Assembly (NCBI GenBank): GCA_036641395.1
Contig: JAVWEY010000001.1
Coordinates: forward strand, 1-64,000
Length of the DNA stretch: 64,000 nucleotides
DNA from: JAVXTH01 sp036641395
GTDB taxonomy: Bacteria; Bacillota_I; Bacilli_A; Erysipelotrichales; Erysipelotrichaceae
Reading direction: 5' to 3'
The notes under the pieces were generated by a model. That model was not told the origin of the DNA and did not search any database. It worked only from the letters and a program-made list of their open reading frames with translations. Shown here piece by piece: positions 24,579 to 33,535 of the stretch. Numbering within the stretch: position 1 is the stretch's first letter; every line of letters begins with the position of its first letter. Position numbers and translations under genes: made by a program.

Positions 24579-25582
24579 TTCTTCCACTCCAAATCTTCAA
24601 AATACAAATGATTATCAAATGCTTTTTTTGCTTGTTTCTTTCCTACATAACGAAGCGTATAAGGCTGATAGAGTTTACCACTCTTCATAACTCCATCTTT
24701 CGGAAAACGAACGATAAAACCATATTTATAAGCGTTTTGAGCTAACCATAAAGATTGTGGTGTTTCACCAGCCTCGTCGATAACTTGCTCTCCAGCAACA
24801 TCAAAACGCACCATCAATCCACTTTGAAACTCACTACGACCCGGATAATCTTGATATTCTTTAAAACTATCAACTCCATATTGTAACAAAGCTTTTTCAT
24901 ATAACTTAATCTGTTCAATATAACTTATATAACCATTTACAACAATCATATCACCACAAGTTTTCCCATTAATGCTATTTGCACCATCACAGAGTTCTTG
25001 TAAAGGAGCAATCACATCACTTCTAACTTGAACACTATCGATTCCTTCACTTGCACTTGCATGAGGGATATCAACAATACTAACTAGATTATTGGGTGTA
25101 AAACTATACATTGTTTTAGAATCACTTGGTTTTGTATTTAATTCATAAGGATTAGGGATAAGTGTTGCATTCTTAAGATAAGTATCGCCATGGGTATAAA
25201 ACTTTCCCAATTCCTCATAAGTATAGGATGTAAGTAATGCCTTAACATCATTAAGTGGCATCTGTTCTTTATAAGTATTCATAAACGCAACAATTTTAAC
25301 ATCTTCATCATCTCGCGTCTTTTTCGCAATATCATAATACATCGCATTACGAATCGTAAACCCTGGTTGATTTATATAAGGTAAAAACACTTCAGGCTTT
25401 ATTTGTTGAGCACACAAATAATTAATATCTTCCGTATTTAAATGTTCTAAGATAATATCATGATTTTCTGAATTAACATAAGGATAACGAGCCAATTGAT
25501 CATAACTTTGATTCATAACATAGTAACAAACTCCAGATATTAATAAAATACTAAGAACAAATAACAATCGTTTTATTTTCAT
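24575..25582 (-). CDS. VanY/DacB-type (M15B) D,D-carboxypeptidase homologue lacking catalytic residues
   Basis: A 335-aa membrane-anchored extracellular protein (helix about 5-22). The C-terminal 130 residues follow the VanY fold: VVNGYISYIEQIKLYEKAL, YPGRSEFQSGLMV, WLAQNAYKYGFIVRFP and LRYVG. In active enzymes the pattern is SxHxxGxxxD and EPWH. Here His is Phe252, Asp is Arg259, and EPWH is QPYT (306-309). All zinc ligands and the catalytic Glu are therefore missing. The N-terminal 170 residues are an unrecognised extracellular region. It overlaps racE by 4 bp. The ATG at 25582 has an AGGAG site. A wall-binding or regulatory role is inferred. Confidence 0.82.
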   Translation of the reverse strand: MKIKRLLFVLSILLISGVCYYVMNQSYDQLARYPYVNSENHDIILEHLNTEDINYLCAQQIKPEVFLPYINQPGFTIRNAMYYDIAKKTRDDEDVKIVAFMNTYKEQMPLNDVKALLTSYTYEELGKFYTHGDTYLKNATLIPNPYELNTKPSDSKTMYSFTPNNLVSIVDIPHASASEGIDSVQVRSDVIAPLQELCDGANSINGKTCGDMIVVNGYISYIEQIKLYEKALLQYGVDSFKEYQDYPGRSEFQSGLMVRFDVAGEQVIDEAGETPQSLWLAQNAYKYGFIVRFPKDGVMKSGKLYQPYTLRYVGKKQAKKAFDNHLYFEDLEWKK

Positions 25583-25715
25583 GATTTTCACTCCTAAGTT
25601 CGTTGTCTATTATAACATATTTCTATTCTTTTTCATCCTTTCAACTCAATTTTAATTTTTTTAATAGAAAAAGAATTATTTAATGTAAATTACAACCCAT
25701 CAATCTTATAAAAAT

Positions 25716-25750
25716 ATAAATAAAGTAGGAAAATTTTTACGTTTCCTACT
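25716..25750 (-). terminator. Terminator of gerE
   Basis: On the minus strand AGTAGGAAA and TTTCCTACT form a 9-bp stem with a 9-base loop, followed by a T-rich stretch. It lies just after the gerE stop. Confidence 0.75.
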
Positions 25751-25757
25751 CCCCTAC

Positions 25758-25958
25758 TTATAATATTAATTCTTCCATTTTTAGTAATTCTACAACGGCT
25801 TGAGCACGCCCCTTAACCCCTAATTTCAACATAACATTGGATATGTGATTACGGACGGTTTTATCCGATATATTCATTGCGACTCCAATTTCTTTTGTAC
25901 TATAGTTTTGAATCAGCAAATCAAACACTTGTTTCTCTCTTCGTGTTAATATTCGCAT
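25758..25958 (-). CDS. gerE: GerE-type LuxR-family regulator (66 aa, HTH only)
   Basis: A 66-aa protein that is nothing but a LuxR/GerE helix-turn-helix: LTRREKQVFDLLIQNYSTKE, then IGVAMNISDKTVRNHISNVM, then KLGVKGRAQAVVELLK. B. subtilis GerE is 74 aa with the same layout and controls late mother-cell coat genes. The position between uvrC and racE matches B. subtilis after loss of lysC and sdhCAB (from memory). A sigma-K-like promoter lies upstream. The GGGGGT site is about 11 nt from the ATG, longer than usual. Confidence 0.88.
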   Translation of the reverse strand: MRILTRREKQVFDLLIQNYSTKEIGVAMNISDKTVRNHISNVMLKLGVKGRAQAVVELLKMEELIL

Positions 25959-25999
25959 GCGTAATAATTACCCCCTTGTGTCTGCTAATGCTTACAATG

Positions 26000-26026
26000 T
26001 ATCTTATGCAAACAATTACAATTGGT
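26000..26026 (-). promoter_or_regulatory. Candidate sigma-K promoter of gerE
   Basis: On the minus strand GAC, then GCATAAGATA, with 16 bases between the AC and the CATA. This matches the sigma-K pattern AC-N16-CATAnnnTA. It overlaps the end of uvrC and gives a leader of about 34 nt. B. subtilis gerE is a sigma-K gene. Confidence 0.5.
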
Positions 26027-27782
26027 CTGGGTTATGTAGTAAATGATACAAACTTTGTGCTGAAACAGATGGTATCACCGTTTCGATTTCTTCTAAACTT
26101 GCTTCTTTTAACTGCTTCATTGATTTAAAACGTTTCCATATTGCTTTCTTACGAACTTCACCAATTCCCTCAATATCATCCAGAATTGATTTTGTTTGTG
26201 ACTTAGAGCGTACTTTACGATGATAACTAATCGCAAAACGATGAACTTCATCTTGCATCCGCGTCAATAGAAAAAAGAGAGCTGAATCACGTTTAACTAA
26301 TAACTTATTCCCATTTTGATCAATTAAATTACTTGTTCGATGATGCTCATCTTTAACTAAGCCACAAATTGTAATTGAAAGATCGAGTGAATCTAACACT
26401 TCTTTTGCTGCCTGTACTTGTAAATAACCACCATCCATAATTAATAAATCTGGAAAGCGTTTTTGTTCCTTTAATAATCTAAAGTAGCGTCGATAAACTA
26501 CTTCTTTCATTGAATCTAAATCACTGATATAGTTCTGTAACTTAAATAAGCGATAATCTTGTTTATTAGGTTCTCCATCTTCATAAACAACCATACCGGA
26601 TACATTAAAAGAACCCGAAATATGTGAATTATCAAAGATTTCAATGCGATGAACTTCCTTTTGAAGCAAATGCGATAATTCACTCATTGCTTCTTCTTTT
26701 TCACTGCTTTTACGCTCTAATAATTCAAACTTCTGTCGGTGCACATTTTTCGCATTATTCTTAACCATTTCAACTAATTTAAATTTATCACCACGCACTG
26801 GCTGACTAATTTTAGTTGTTACTAATTCTGAAATAATATTAATATCCTCACTCAATGGTAATAAAATTTCTTGTGGATAAGGATTATGTTCATAATATTG
26901 CAAGATAAAAGTAATGAATGCTTCACTCGCTTCTCCAAAAAGTGGATCAATGCTTAAGGTACGCTCGATTAACTTACCGCCACGAAGAAAGAAACCCTGA
27001 ATTGAAATATAACCTTTATCATAATAATAATTAAATACATCACGATCAATTCCATCTTTAAAGTCAATTTGTTGTTTCATAGTAACATGTTCAATTGCTT
27101 TTATTAATTCTAATTTTTCTTGAGCATTTTCATATTCTTCATTAAGCGATGCTAATTGCATTTCATTATTTAATTTTGTAAGAATATCCTTTACATCCCC
27201 TTTTAAAAACTTGGTGATGGATTGAGCCATATCTTTATATACTTGATCTTCAATTGTGAAAATACAGGGAGCAAGGCATTGATGAATATGATAGTATAAA
27301 CATTCTTTCTTAGGTAATCTTTTACATTTACGCAAAGGATATAAACGATTCAATAAAGTCATTGTTTGATAAGCTGCTCCGGCATCAGGAAAGGGACCAA
27401 AATAGGTGCTTTTCTTATCTCTTGTATGGCGTACTACCTTTAAAACAGGTGCTTTTTCTTTTGTTAGTTTGATGTAAGGATAAGACTTATCATCCATAAA
27501 CATAATATTATAGCGTGGTGTATGTTCTTTAATTAAATTAATTTCTAATAACAAAGCTTCTTTCTCAGAACCTGTAACAATAAATTCAAAATCATCAATA
27601 TTTGCTACTAGTTTTTGGGTTTTGAAATCATGAGCACCAACAAAATATTGACGAACTCGATTCTTCAATTTCTTTGCTTTCCCAACATAAATGATTTCAC
27701 CTAATGAATTCTTCATTAAGTAACAACCAGGAAGTGGTGGTAAAATCGCCAACTTGTCGGATATTTTATCCATATTTGCCAT
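26016..27782 (-). CDS. uvrC: Excinuclease ABC subunit C
   Basis: A 588-aa nuclease making both incisions in nucleotide excision repair. GIY-YIG domain at the N-terminus (PGCYLMKNSLGEIIYVGKA), UVR segment (about 200-235), RNase H-like C-nuclease with EIFDNSHISG and PDLLIMDGG, and helix-hairpin-helix at the end (IEGIGEVRKKAIWKRF). The start codon directly follows the mutS2 stop, so both belong to one transcript. Confidence 0.97.
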   Translation of the reverse strand: MANMDKISDKLAILPPLPGCYLMKNSLGEIIYVGKAKKLKNRVRQYFVGAHDFKTQKLVANIDDFEFIVTGSEKEALLLEINLIKEHTPRYNIMFMDDKSYPYIKLTKEKAPVLKVVRHTRDKKSTYFGPFPDAGAAYQTMTLLNRLYPLRKCKRLPKKECLYYHIHQCLAPCIFTIEDQVYKDMAQSITKFLKGDVKDILTKLNNEMQLASLNEEYENAQEKLELIKAIEHVTMKQQIDFKDGIDRDVFNYYYDKGYISIQGFFLRGGKLIERTLSIDPLFGEASEAFITFILQYYEHNPYPQEILLPLSEDINIISELVTTKISQPVRGDKFKLVEMVKNNAKNVHRQKFELLERKSSEKEEAMSELSHLLQKEVHRIEIFDNSHISGSFNVSGMVVYEDGEPNKQDYRLFKLQNYISDLDSMKEVVYRRYFRLLKEQKRFPDLLIMDGGYLQVQAAKEVLDSLDLSITICGLVKDEHHRTSNLIDQNGNKLLVKRDSALFFLLTRMQDEVHRFAISYHRKVRSKSQTKSILDDIEGIGEVRKKAIWKRFKSMKQLKEASLEEIETVIPSVSAQSLYHLLHNPDQL

Positions 27783-30104
27783 TTATGATTTTCCTTTCCC
27801 TTTTAATACAACTACCGTAGCACCTAAGCCACCTTCTCCTTGTCCTCCAAAATGATAGGATTCAACCTTAGGATGACGTTTTAAAAAGTTCTGCACGCCT
27901 TTACAAAGTGCTCCTGTTCCAACTCCATGAATAATTCTTACATTATTTGCATGGGCTAAAACGGCATTATCTAAATACTTATCAACAATTGGTAGTGCTT
28001 CATCCACATACATCCCAATTACATTACATTCCATTGGAAATGACTTCATTAAACTCTTTGAATAAGATGATTTTTGTTGTTTCTTTTTTGGTGCAATTGC
28101 ATGAGTAATTTGTGAAACTTTTAGATTCATTTTTAACCCATTTGATAATACACAAACCTTATCTTTTTGTAATGAAATAATTTCTCCATAATATCCTAAT
28201 TTAATCAACTGAACATAATCACCAATTGAAAAAGTTTCATCACTGACAACTTCTTCCTCTTCTACTTCCCCAATTTTATTTAATTGTGTCGTAAGTTTTG
28301 TAATCTCATGAGGTAAAGCATGTTCGCCTTTTTCTTTTAATTCATCAATAATTTCATATACTTCACTTTTCGCATCTTCAATTGCCGTTTCAATTTGAAT
28401 TTTCGCATCTTCTTCTAATTTTATCTGTTTCTTAATTAATTTATTTCTTAGTTTTTCTAATGCCTCTTTTTCTTCTTGTATTTTAATTATTTCAAGTTCC
28501 ATATCATCTTTTCGTTGTTGATTGAACATGATTTGTTCTTCAAGTTTTTCAATTAAACCATCTTGAATACTTTCATTACTCTTTTTATAGTATTCTGCTT
28601 GATCGATAATTTCTTGTTTTAAATGAAATCGTTTTGCGATAGCAAAGGCATTAGATTGACCGGATAATCCTTCAATAAAGCGATACGTTGGTCGCATTTG
28701 TTCTACATCGAATTCTACACTAGCAAGTAAAACATCATCACAACGTGTTCCATAAGCCTTTAACTGTGAGAAGTGAGTTGTTGCAACTAACATACATTGT
28801 TGTTTTCTAAGATATTCTAATAAAGCAATTGCAAGTGCTTCTCCCTCTTTAGGATCAGTGCCACTTCCTAATTCATCTAATAAAACCAAAGAATGATTGC
28901 TTACGTGATTGGTAATATAAGCAAGTTTTGATAAATGTGATGAAAAAGTAGATAAACTTTCAACAATACTTTGTTCATCTCCAACATCAACAAAAATATC
29001 ATCATAAAAAGGGATGATAGCATCGTTACATGGAAGTGGTATTCCACACATACTCATACATACAAAAAGACCAATTGTTTTTAAAGAAACACTCTTACCG
29101 CCAGTATTACTACCCGTAATTAATAAAGAATGATAGGGAGGTTTTATCTCATAAGTATTGGCTACGACATCTTTTGGATCAATGAGTGGATGACGCGCTT
29201 TCTCTAAATACAAATGATTACCTTCTTCATCGATTCTAGCAATGCAACCATTTTCATTTTTACCCCACATCGCTTTAGCAAAGATAGCATCAATAAGGGC
29301 AACTGTTTCCATATTTGCCAGGATTGCATCTCCTTGTTCCTTTACTTTTTGCGATAACATAAATAAGATTCTTTGAATCTCTTCTTTTTCTCTACTGATC
29401 AGCGATTGCATTTGATTATTTAATAATAATAAAGCTTCAGGTTCAACATAAGCACTCTGTCCAGAACTACTCTCCCCATGAATAAAGCCTTTGATACGAT
29501 TCTTTTCACTTATTTTAACTAATACACAAACACGATCACTGCGCATTACTGTCAAATTATCGGTTAATAAACTACTGTTATGAGCAATAAATTTCTGTAT
29601 TTGAAGATTAATCTCTGCTTGTAATTTACGAATGCTTCTTCGCAACATTGAAAGTTCACTTGAGGCTTGATCGACCACTTCAAAATTAATTGAAATGCAT
29701 GATTCAATCTCATTTGATAACTGTAATGTATTTGTGAAAGAATCCATTAATTCAAAAATATTCTCTGCTTTTATCTCACTTTGTTTGCGATAAGTAGCGA
29801 CTTGTTCGAATACTCTTCCTTGATTTGCGATTGTTCTTAAATCATGAGCATTTAAAGTAGCATCTTTCATTGCTGCTTCTACACATTCAAAAATATCTTT
29901 CACACCAGCTAGTGGAACATTACCATAACGAATTACTAATTCTAAAGCTTCTTTACTTCGTTTTAATTCTCTTTTAACATATAATAAATCAAAAGAAGGT
30001 TCTAAATTTAAAATAATCGCTTTACCAAGTGAAAAAGCACAATAATGTGCTATTTCTGCTTTTACAATTGGTAATTCTAAGGCTGTCTGTTGTTCTAATC
30101 TCAT
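27783..30104 (-). CDS. mutS2: MutS2 (RqcU) ATPase/endonuclease
   Basis: A 773-aa MutS-type ATPase without mismatch-recognition domain. Walker A GSNTGGKSVSLK (about 333-344), Walker B LVLLDELGSGTDPKEG, a long coiled coil (about 510-620) and a C-terminal Smr domain with RIIHGVGTGAL. In B. subtilis MutS2 suppresses recombination and splits collided ribosomes for quality control. Lies between cvpA and uvrC. In the Smr region the nuclease-type motif (LDLRG) is not visible; the corresponding place reads IGMYVDEAL. Confidence 0.94.
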   Translation of the reverse strand: MRLEQQTALELPIVKAEIAHYCAFSLGKAIILNLEPSFDLLYVKRELKRSKEALELVIRYGNVPLAGVKDIFECVEAAMKDATLNAHDLRTIANQGRVFEQVATYRKQSEIKAENIFELMDSFTNTLQLSNEIESCISINFEVVDQASSELSMLRRSIRKLQAEINLQIQKFIAHNSSLLTDNLTVMRSDRVCVLVKISEKNRIKGFIHGESSSGQSAYVEPEALLLLNNQMQSLISREKEEIQRILFMLSQKVKEQGDAILANMETVALIDAIFAKAMWGKNENGCIARIDEEGNHLYLEKARHPLIDPKDVVANTYEIKPPYHSLLITGSNTGGKSVSLKTIGLFVCMSMCGIPLPCNDAIIPFYDDIFVDVGDEQSIVESLSTFSSHLSKLAYITNHVSNHSLVLLDELGSGTDPKEGEALAIALLEYLRKQQCMLVATTHFSQLKAYGTRCDDVLLASVEFDVEQMRPTYRFIEGLSGQSNAFAIAKRFHLKQEIIDQAEYYKKSNESIQDGLIEKLEEQIMFNQQRKDDMELEIIKIQEEKEALEKLRNKLIKKQIKLEEDAKIQIETAIEDAKSEVYEIIDELKEKGEHALPHEITKLTTQLNKIGEVEEEEVVSDETFSIGDYVQLIKLGYYGEIISLQKDKVCVLSNGLKMNLKVSQITHAIAPKKKQQKSSYSKSLMKSFPMECNVIGMYVDEALPIVDKYLDNAVLAHANNVRIIHGVGTGALCKGVQNFLKRHPKVESYHFGGQGEGGLGATVVVLKGKGKS

Positions 30105-30107
30105 AAA

Positions 30108-30785
30108 CTATAAAGCACCTAAAGAATTAATAAATTCTTGAATTTTAATATCACTTAATCCTTGTTCCTTTAACCAACTACGAATATCATTAATATTATT
30201 AGAATCCAAAATACTATTTGGTGTTACAATCTTTTGAATTGAACGAAGTTCTTTCATAGAATTCTGGGCAAAGAATAAAACACCATCAGTCGTTTTTGCC
30301 ACGGTTTTTAAATAACTCTGTTCAATTATCATACTTCCATTCGCAAACAATGGCGTCTGAAAGATAATTGTAATAATAAAAACAATAATAAAGGCTTGAA
30401 TAAAGCCAAAAATAATTCCAAGTAAACGATTTAATTGGGCAATAATTGGTAAAGAACCAACGCCTTTTAATAACGGATGCATTAATAAAACAATGATTAA
30501 AAGTGCCATAAAAATGATGGCAAATAGTAGAAATCGATTCATTAAGTCATAAAACAGAGGTTCGACAATCGTATTTTTCATCGGTGTTAAAGTTGTTGGA
30601 TAAATATGGATTGCTTTACCTAAGACTGGTGATAAAAACCACGCAATTAAACCAATTACGACCATACTTAAACAATCAAGGACTTTTAACATTAAACCAT
30701 CTTTATAACCACTATAAATTAGAAAGCCAAAGATTATAATAATTAGAATATTTAGATAAGGAATTACGGAAATTGGAAATATCAT
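30108..30785 (-). CDS. CvpA-family membrane protein
   Basis: A 225-aa protein with four predicted membrane helices (about 8-28, 35-52, 78-102, 123-145) and a soluble C-terminus. It fits the CvpA/YshB family, named for colicin V production; its molecular function is unsettled. It heads the cvpA-mutS2-uvrC transcript and is divergent from rnhC, the arrangement around rnhC, yshB and mutSB in B. subtilis. Confidence 0.85.
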   Translation of the reverse strand: MIFPISVIPYLNILIIIIFGFLIYSGYKDGLMLKVLDCLSMVVIGLIAWFLSPVLGKAIHIYPTTLTPMKNTIVEPLFYDLMNRFLLFAIIFMALLIIVLLMHPLLKGVGSLPIIAQLNRLLGIIFGFIQAFIIVFIITIIFQTPLFANGSMIIEQSYLKTVAKTTDGVLFFAQNSMKELRSIQKIVTPNSILDSNNINDIRSWLKEQGLSDIKIQEFINSLGAL

Positions 30786-30840
30786 AAAGTCACCTCTTTC
30801 TATATTTTAACATATTTTCTTTTTCTATGTTCGATAAGTT

Positions 30841-30869
30841 TTTACGCATTGTTAAATCTATGCTAATAT
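30841..30869 (+). promoter_or_regulatory. Sigma-A promoter of rnhC
   Basis: TTTACG, 17 bases and TAATAT with extended TGC, 24 bases before the ATG. Confidence 0.7.
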
Positions 30870-30892
30870 TAAGTAAGAATGTGAGGAATTAT

Positions 30893-31777
30893 ATGAATAC
30901 GATTAGTGTAAAGCTTAGTAAAAAAGAGATCAATGACTTATATACTCGTTATCCTAATAAAAAGATAGCGAAAACACCTCCCTATGCCCTATATCAATTC
31001 AAGTTAAGTGATTGCACAATTACCGCCTATGAATCAGGTAAAGTTGTCTTTCAAGGTGATAGTGCTCCCTTACATAGTAGTGCTTATGGTGGTGGAAATG
31101 AAAGCAAGCAAGTAAAGTCAAAGCCTACAAATAAGGTAAACTATCCCCATATTGGTAGTGATGAAGTAGGCACTGGTGATTACTATGGACCTGTTTGTGT
31201 CTGTGCCACATATGTAGAAGAAAAAGATTTATCCCTTTTACAAGAACTTAAAATACAAGATTCTAAACAAGTGAACGATGCTTATATTCTTAAAATTGCA
31301 CCAATTTTAATGGAGCAAATCCCTCATTCTTTATTAATTCTATCCAATGAATTATATAATCAAATTCATATTAATAATAATATGAATCAAATAAAAGCAA
31401 AATTACATAATAAAGCTTACCTTAATTTAATAAAGAAATTAGGTAATCAACCTAAAACTATCTATTTAGATCAATTTACTCCTGAATCTTTATATTTTAG
31501 ATATTTAAATGGTGAAAAAGAGATTGTTCGTAACATTCATTTTGAAACAAAAGCCGAGAACAAATACATCGGTGTTGCCTGTGGCTCCATTATAGCCCGC
31601 TATGCCTTCCTTAAAGCAATGGAGGATATGGAAACCCGTTATAAGTTTATCTTCCCTAAAGGGGCTGGAAAAGCGGTTGATCAATCAATCAAAGATTTTG
31701 TCACTAAGTTCTCAAAAGAAGAATTAACATTTGTTGCTAAAACCCATTTTGTGAATACAAAGAAAGCATTAGACTAA
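30893..31777 (+). CDS. rnhC: Ribonuclease HIII
   Basis: A 294-aa RNase H2-like enzyme that cuts RNA in RNA-DNA hybrids. The N-terminal TBP-like substrate-binding domain (about 1-85, TISVKLSKKEINDLY) marks HIII. Active-site DEG-type motif HIGSDEVGTGDYYGP (about 88-102), QDSKQV, and a later acidic region (LYLDQF). The ATG at 30893 follows GTGAGGAA; the 22 codons before it lack a ribosome site and contain the promoter. Confidence 0.95.
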   Translation: MNTISVKLSKKEINDLYTRYPNKKIAKTPPYALYQFKLSDCTITAYESGKVVFQGDSAPLHSSAYGGGNESKQVKSKPTNKVNYPHIGSDEVGTGDYYGPVCVCATYVEEKDLSLLQELKIQDSKQVNDAYILKIAPILMEQIPHSLLILSNELYNQIHINNNMNQIKAKLHNKAYLNLIKKLGNQPKTIYLDQFTPESLYFRYLNGEKEIVRNIHFETKAENKYIGVACGSIIARYAFLKAMEDMETRYKFIFPKGAGKAVDQSIKDFVTKFSKEELTFVAKTHFVNTKKALD

Positions 31778-31805
31778 AAAACTTATCATCCAAGTGATAA
31801 GTTTT
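31776..31805. terminator. Bidirectional terminator between rnhC and the dCMP deaminase gene
   Basis: AAAACTTATCA, 6-base loop, TGATAAGTTTT. T runs follow on both strands, which suits the two converging genes. Confidence 0.92.
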
Positions 31806-32287
31806 TAATGTTCTATTTTATTTAAAGATAGTTTCATTGAATAAGGTAATTGGACAAGTTCAATACCAACCGCACTTAACATTCTTTTACTTGCAATTGT
31901 ATTATCACTTGTTGCATATTTATCAGATTCATATACAATCCGTTTAATACCACTTTGAATGATTGCTTTTGCACATTCATTACATGGAAATAAAGATACA
32001 TAAATAGAACAGCCATGTAAATCTTTAGTGCTATTTAAAATTGCATTTAATTCCGCATGCACGACAAAGGGATACTTAGTCGCTTCATAATCCCCTTCAC
32101 GGTCCCAAGGAAATTCATCATCACTACAACCATTTGGAAAACCATTATAACCAATTCCAACCACTTTTTTCTGTGGCGAAACAATAACAGCACCTACTTG
32201 TGTACTTGGATCTTTTGAACGAAGAGCAGATAAATGTGCTAAGCCCATAAAGTATTCATCCCATGTTAAGACATCTTCACGTTTCAT
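31805..32287 (-). CDS. Deoxycytidylate (dCMP) deaminase family
   Basis: A 160-aa zinc deaminase of the ComEB type. Zinc motifs VVHAELNAI (His-Ala-Glu, about 75-83) and FPCNECAK (PCxxC, about 99-106). The N-terminal SKDPSTQVGAVIV and GYNGFPNGCSD are typical of dCMP deaminases, which make dUMP for dTMP synthesis. It shares 4 bp with the rhomboid gene upstream. Confidence 0.93.
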   Translation of the reverse strand: MKREDVLTWDEYFMGLAHLSALRSKDPSTQVGAVIVSPQKKVVGIGYNGFPNGCSDDEFPWDREGDYEATKYPFVVHAELNAILNSTKDLHGCSIYVSLFPCNECAKAIIQSGIKRIVYESDKYATSDNTIASKRMLSAVGIELVQLPYSMKLSLNKIEH

Positions 32288-33531
32288 TTTGCCATCTCCT
32301 CTCGATAAATTACTTGATATTTTTTATTTAGATAATTCGCATAATCATTTAAACCAAATTTACGACATGTACTTACAATTTCACGATCAACATCTTTTAC
32401 AATTGGCTCAATCGTTAATGAAGTTGAAGTCATATAACCTAAAACAGCAATTAAAGCAAGCGATGCCATAATGACATTGTTCTTAAATGATTCAAATTGT
32501 TTCTCTTTTTGAAGAATAATACTCATCAAAGATCCACCGATGAAACCACCCATATGAGCAATCCAAGAGCTACCAGGACCAATTGTAATAATGCATGACA
32601 TTAAGACAAGTTTTAATAGATTAGCTTTGATTAAAGGATGAGATAATCCTCCATGAACCCATAATGATACAATATAAGCTCCTAAGGTACCAAAGATAAT
32701 TGCACCAATTCCCACATAAATATCATTACCACCACCAATTAAGATAAACAAAGAACTAATTACAACTGATGATAAAATAATGAATAAATAATGTTTTTTA
32801 GAATAAAGACGTTCACATACTTTTGATATTTGATAAAGAACATAAATATTTAAAAACAATTGAAAAATATCTACATGGACAAAAGGTGCTGTAATAAAGC
32901 GCCAGAATTCACCAGCAGCTAATACATTCATCTTATAATAAGCACCACTTAATACCGTTGCTCCAACTAAACTTTGACTTTGATAAGTCAAAATAGTTGT
33001 GATGATTGTCATAAGGATTGATAAAATCATTATGACTAACGTTATTTTAGGAATTTGACTTAATTTAGGTAACTTCATCCGTTTTTTCTTCATTGCAAAT
33101 TCTTCTAATGATTTTGTAAGATTCGCCATTTCTTCTTGATTATTATCAACATCATGAATTTCTTTATCAATATTAGGAAAGTCTTTCAAGATACTCGTAT
33201 TTGAAATAAAAGATGGTGAAATCGCAATTACATCCATCATTTCATTGATAATTGATTGATTTTCTTTTTCGATTGTAAACATTAATAACTTACCTTCACG
33301 ATGCGTTAAATCAAGTAAGATTCGATGAATACTACGAATATAATCCATTTCATTTGTTATACTACTTGCTTCTTTACTGGTTAAACGAATCACTGGATAT
33401 TTCTTACTATTTTGGTTAATTAACCAGATATCATCTTTTTGTTGTTTTACACTTACAATTTGATAATTATAGTTTTTCACAAAATAATTAACTAATTGAA
33501 ATACAAAAACATCTTCCTTACGATAATCCAT
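32284..33531 (-). CDS. Rhomboid-family membrane protein lacking the catalytic serine
   Basis: A 415-aa protein: soluble N-terminal domain of about 160 residues (like GluP), then six to seven helices. The family landmarks are FWRFITAPFVHVDIFQLFLN (about 209-228), the loop-4 motif and AHMGGFIGG with the catalytic-type His326. Active rhomboids have GxSG (GASGAIFG). Here the stretch is GIGAIIFG, so the serine is Gly276 (codon GGT). The protein is thus expected to be proteolytically inactive unless another residue substitutes. It lies in one operon with lspA, rluD and the dCMP deaminase. Confidence 0.85.
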   Translation of the reverse strand: MDYRKEDVFVFQLVNYFVKNYNYQIVSVKQQKDDIWLINQNSKKYPVIRLTSKEASSITNEMDYIRSIHRILLDLTHREGKLLMFTIEKENQSIINEMMDVIAISPSFISNTSILKDFPNIDKEIHDVDNNQEEMANLTKSLEEFAMKKKRMKLPKLSQIPKITLVIMILSILMTIITTILTYQSQSLVGATVLSGAYYKMNVLAAGEFWRFITAPFVHVDIFQLFLNIYVLYQISKVCERLYSKKHYLFIILSSVVISSLFILIGGGNDIYVGIGAIIFGTLGAYIVSLWVHGGLSHPLIKANLLKLVLMSCIITIGPGSSWIAHMGGFIGGSLMSIILQKEKQFESFKNNVIMASLALIAVLGYMTSTSLTIEPIVKDVDREIVSTCRKFGLNDYANYLNKKYQVIYREEMAK

Positions 33532-33535
33532 AAAT

